Under the pieces are notes generated by a model that saw only the letters and a list, made by a program, of their open reading frames with translations, made no database searches and was not told the origin of the DNA. 7,482 nt of DNA. It comes from an uncultured euryarchaeote. GTDB taxonomy: Archaea; Thermoplasmatota; Poseidoniia; Poseidoniales; Thalassarchaeaceae. The first letter of the stretch is position 1. The number at the start of each line of letters is the position of its first letter. Below, piece by piece: positions 5,760 through 7,482 of the stretch. Made by a program: the position numbers and the translations under genes. The stretch spans positions 1-7,482 of the forward strand of contig CALEIW010000044.1 of NCBI GenBank assembly GCA_937876055.1, given 5' to 3'.

Positions 5760-6721
5760 GTCCATGGCATGATGATACTCTTTGCTACATGCCAAGCGAC
5801 ATCAGGGTTCTCTCTTAATCGACGCATACTATACTCATACCACCTACTGCCATATGGGATGTATATACGTGTTCGATGGCCTTCTTTTGCCAACTTCCTT
5901 CGTATATTGCCTCTGACTCCAAGAAGGAATTGAAATTCATATCCCAGTCCTTTACCATTTCTTACTGGACCTGCATTTCCTCTCGGATCGTCTGTTGTTG
6001 GACCCATTCCTCTATCTTCTAATGCCGCTATTGAATGGTCGATTACAGGTATGTCATGAGACGCAATAGCGGTGTATGCTCCTGCATCTAATAAGTCGTC
6101 AATCGCGTTATTTGTTGCTATGACAATATCATCATATTTCGTGTGAGCAATGTCTTCTGATTCAAGATAAATTCCCTTACAAATTCTAACATCTGAATAG
6201 CCACCCAATTTTGAGGAAAGTGAAGAGATGTCATCACCGGTTCTGAACAACCTAGATTGAAGGACTGTGCCAATGTTGGTTAATCCTCGATTATGCATCT
6301 CAATTACAATGTCAATTGTGGACTGTGTAACTCTATGGTCTTCCATATCCAATCTTACAAAGATATTGTTATTTGATGCAATTCTTGTAATTTTTTCTAT
6401 GTTTTCTAATGCTTGATTTTCATCAATTAATAATCCTAAAGCGGTCGGTTTGATAGAAATATTTGCATCCATACCTTCAGCAATGATTGCATCCAAGGCT
6501 CTATGATATTCCTTTACGAAAAAGTTCGCTTCTTCTAAGCTGGTTATCTCTTCGCCCAATACGTCTAGAGTAAAACAGGCTCCCTGAGATTTCATTGAGC
6601 GCATTACCCGTAATGCGCTCTCTAAATCTGGGCCCGCAACATACCTCTTTGCCACCCACCCTACGACGAATCTTGGAGTGATTGGCATCATCAACATTAC
6701 GAGACGGCCGAGTGTCCCCAT
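5747..6721 (-). CDS. Proline dehydrogenase (monofunctional, FAD-dependent)
   Basis: The enzyme oxidises L-proline to 1-pyrroline-5-carboxylate and passes electrons via FAD to the respiratory chain. At 324 residues it has the usual length of monofunctional forms. Family motifs along the barrel are TLDVLGE (51-57), SIKPTALGL (89-97), VRLDMEDH (122-129), VLQSRLFRT (153-161), RICKGIYLE (179-187), ASHD (220-223), YEFQFLLGVR (261-270) and RIYIPYG (285-291). YSMRRL (297-302) holds the paired arginines that bind the proline carboxylate in known enzymes. The ATG at 6721 is the only good start, since an in-frame TGA lies 27 nt upstream with no start codon between. It follows dtdA after 37 nt, probably in one operon. 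The partner pyrroline-5-carboxylate dehydrogenase is not in this window. Confidence 0.95.
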   Translation of the reverse strand: MGTLGRLVMLMMPITPRFVVGWVAKRYVAGPDLESALRVMRSMKSQGACFTLDVLGEEITSLEEANFFVKEYHRALDAIIAEGMDANISIKPTALGLLIDENQALENIEKITRIASNNNIFVRLDMEDHRVTQSTIDIVIEMHNRGLTNIGTVLQSRLFRTGDDISSLSSKLGGYSDVRICKGIYLESEDIAHTKYDDIVIATNNAIDDLLDAGAYTAIASHDIPVIDHSIAALEDRGMGPTTDDPRGNAGPVRNGKGLGYEFQFLLGVRGNIRRKLAKEGHRTRIYIPYGSRWYEYSMRRLRENPDVAWHVAKSIIMPWTNRR

Positions 6722-6758
6722 ATCTACGGCCGTGTGACAGGAGCACTTTCACGCTTGC

Positions 6759-7482
6759 TCAAGGAATAATCTCCTTCCCTCGGCGAACTTCAATATCAAT
6801 TGAGGATAATTCTGCAATGATTGCATTTCGTTGCCAACCTTTGAACGATTTACGATCAAGATGCGCAAATATGGTCCCTCCTGGAAATGCAATACGGGTT
6901 TTTTCAATTGCTTCCAACAAACTATGTCGCCAAGGACCAGAGGGTGATTCTTTGTTTTGGTCATCAAAAATTAAAGCATAATTTGCCAGTAAGTGACCAA
7001 ATGGTAAACCGCTTCGAATTGCAATATCTGAATGACGAGGAGCATAATGGCCGCCTCCAAGGCCAATCATAACATCCCCTTCACCAAACCATTCTCCTTC
7101 CGGAGATTTATCAGATAAGCCTAGAACCCTAGAGATCACTGCTGCCCATAGCAATGCGGCATCTTTGCGAATCCACTCAGATTCTGTAGATCCTATCTCT
7201 AGGTAAAGTGTCGGTTTGGTAAGAACTGGACCATGGTGAGTTGTTTCTAAACTGACCTCAAATTCGTCAGCTAATTCTGATTTAGAGGATTCTTCCCTAA
7301 GGGCCGAATATATGGCAGAAAATCTCGGCGATGGAGGCACCGCAATGCCCTTTATGCCACCAGCAAATCCTTCTTCTCCATGAGGAATTTCACCAGGGAC
7401 ACCTATTGCATGAACTGTAAGGGAGGGGAGACCACTTTTTGCAGCGTGACGAGATAGGACTAGAACTTCATCTACTGTCTCT
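6759..7482 (-). CDS. dtdA: D-aminoacyl-tRNA deacylase, archaeal type; N-terminus beyond window
   Basis: The enzyme is a zinc-dependent hydrolase that removes D-amino acids wrongly attached to tRNA. The frame is open to the right edge and gives 240 residues. It already contains VLVLSRH and PSLTVHAIG upstream of the GTG at 7340, so that codon is internal and the gene enters the window truncated, lacking roughly the first 30-40 residues. Hallmarks of the DtdA/GEK1 family are TTHHGP, then LEIGSTESEW, and GLGGGHYAPRH followed by PFGHLLANY. The conserved His residues in these motifs are the expected zinc and catalytic ligands. It is unrelated in fold to bacterial Dtd. The proline dehydrogenase gene lies 37 nt downstream on the same strand. 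Confidence 0.95.
   Translation of the reverse strand, partial: ETVDEVLVLSRHAAKSGLPSLTVHAIGVPGEIPHGEEGFAGGIKGIAVPPSPRFSAIYSALREESSKSELADEFEVSLETTHHGPVLTKPTLYLEIGSTESEWIRKDAALLWAAVISRVLGLSDKSPEGEWFGEGDVMIGLGGGHYAPRHSDIAIRSGLPFGHLLANYALIFDDQNKESPSGPWRHSLLEAIEKTRIAFPGGTIFAHLDRKSFKGWQRNAIIAELSSIDIEVRRGKEIIP

Noticed and set aside
6759..7340. dtdA as a complete gene starting at the GTG at 7340
   Set aside because: The frame stays open to the right edge and upstream codons encode conserved DtdA motifs (LSRH, SLTVH), so the GTG is internal.

Overview
The window looks like part of an archaeal chromosome, most likely a planktonic euryarchaeon of the Marine Group II / Poseidoniales type. The domain call rests on an archaeal-type D-aminoacyl-tRNA deacylase (DtdA), a zinc-finger protein that I recognise as the HVO_0476 family, TATA boxes about 26 nt upstream of starts, an apparently leaderless gene, and a tRNA-Thr with a U73 discriminator. 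The lineage call is weaker. It rests on the gene style: a secreted Asp/Asn-rich surface protein, a membrane-anchored subtilase and a monofunctional proline dehydrogenase. I see no insertion sequence, CRISPR array, integrase or phage gene. Coding density is high and strands switch often.

Left part (1-1856). A large secreted surface protein on the minus strand starts at 1352 and runs off the left edge. It has a TATA box placed for a leaderless transcript and a 17-bp perfect palindrome upstream. Next come two divergent tRNA genes, tRNA-Thr(GGT) on minus and tRNA-Ser(GGA) on plus, both with encoded CCA.

Middle (1857-5035). A six-helix membrane protein with four CxxC pairs at its C-terminus is followed after 24 nt by a single-pass membrane-anchored subtilisin-like protease. 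The two look like one operon. The protease end overlaps by 82 bp the end of a convergent gene for a Rossmann-fold (probably SAM-dependent) methyltransferase.

Right part (5036-7482). A 78-bp divergent region with a long imperfect dyad separates the methyltransferase from the HVO_0476-family zinc-finger gene. That gene converges on a minus-strand pair, dtdA (N-terminus beyond the right edge) followed by proline dehydrogenase, and a stem-loop lies at the convergent junction. DtdA clears D-amino acids from mischarged tRNA, and proline dehydrogenase feeds proline into respiration. Co-transcription of these two is inferred from the 37-nt spacing.

No complete new system is evident. The most promising unexplained unit is the membrane zinc-ribbon protein plus anchored subtilase. 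Next are the shared dyad between the methyltransferase and zinc-finger genes and the extra cysteines in the latter.
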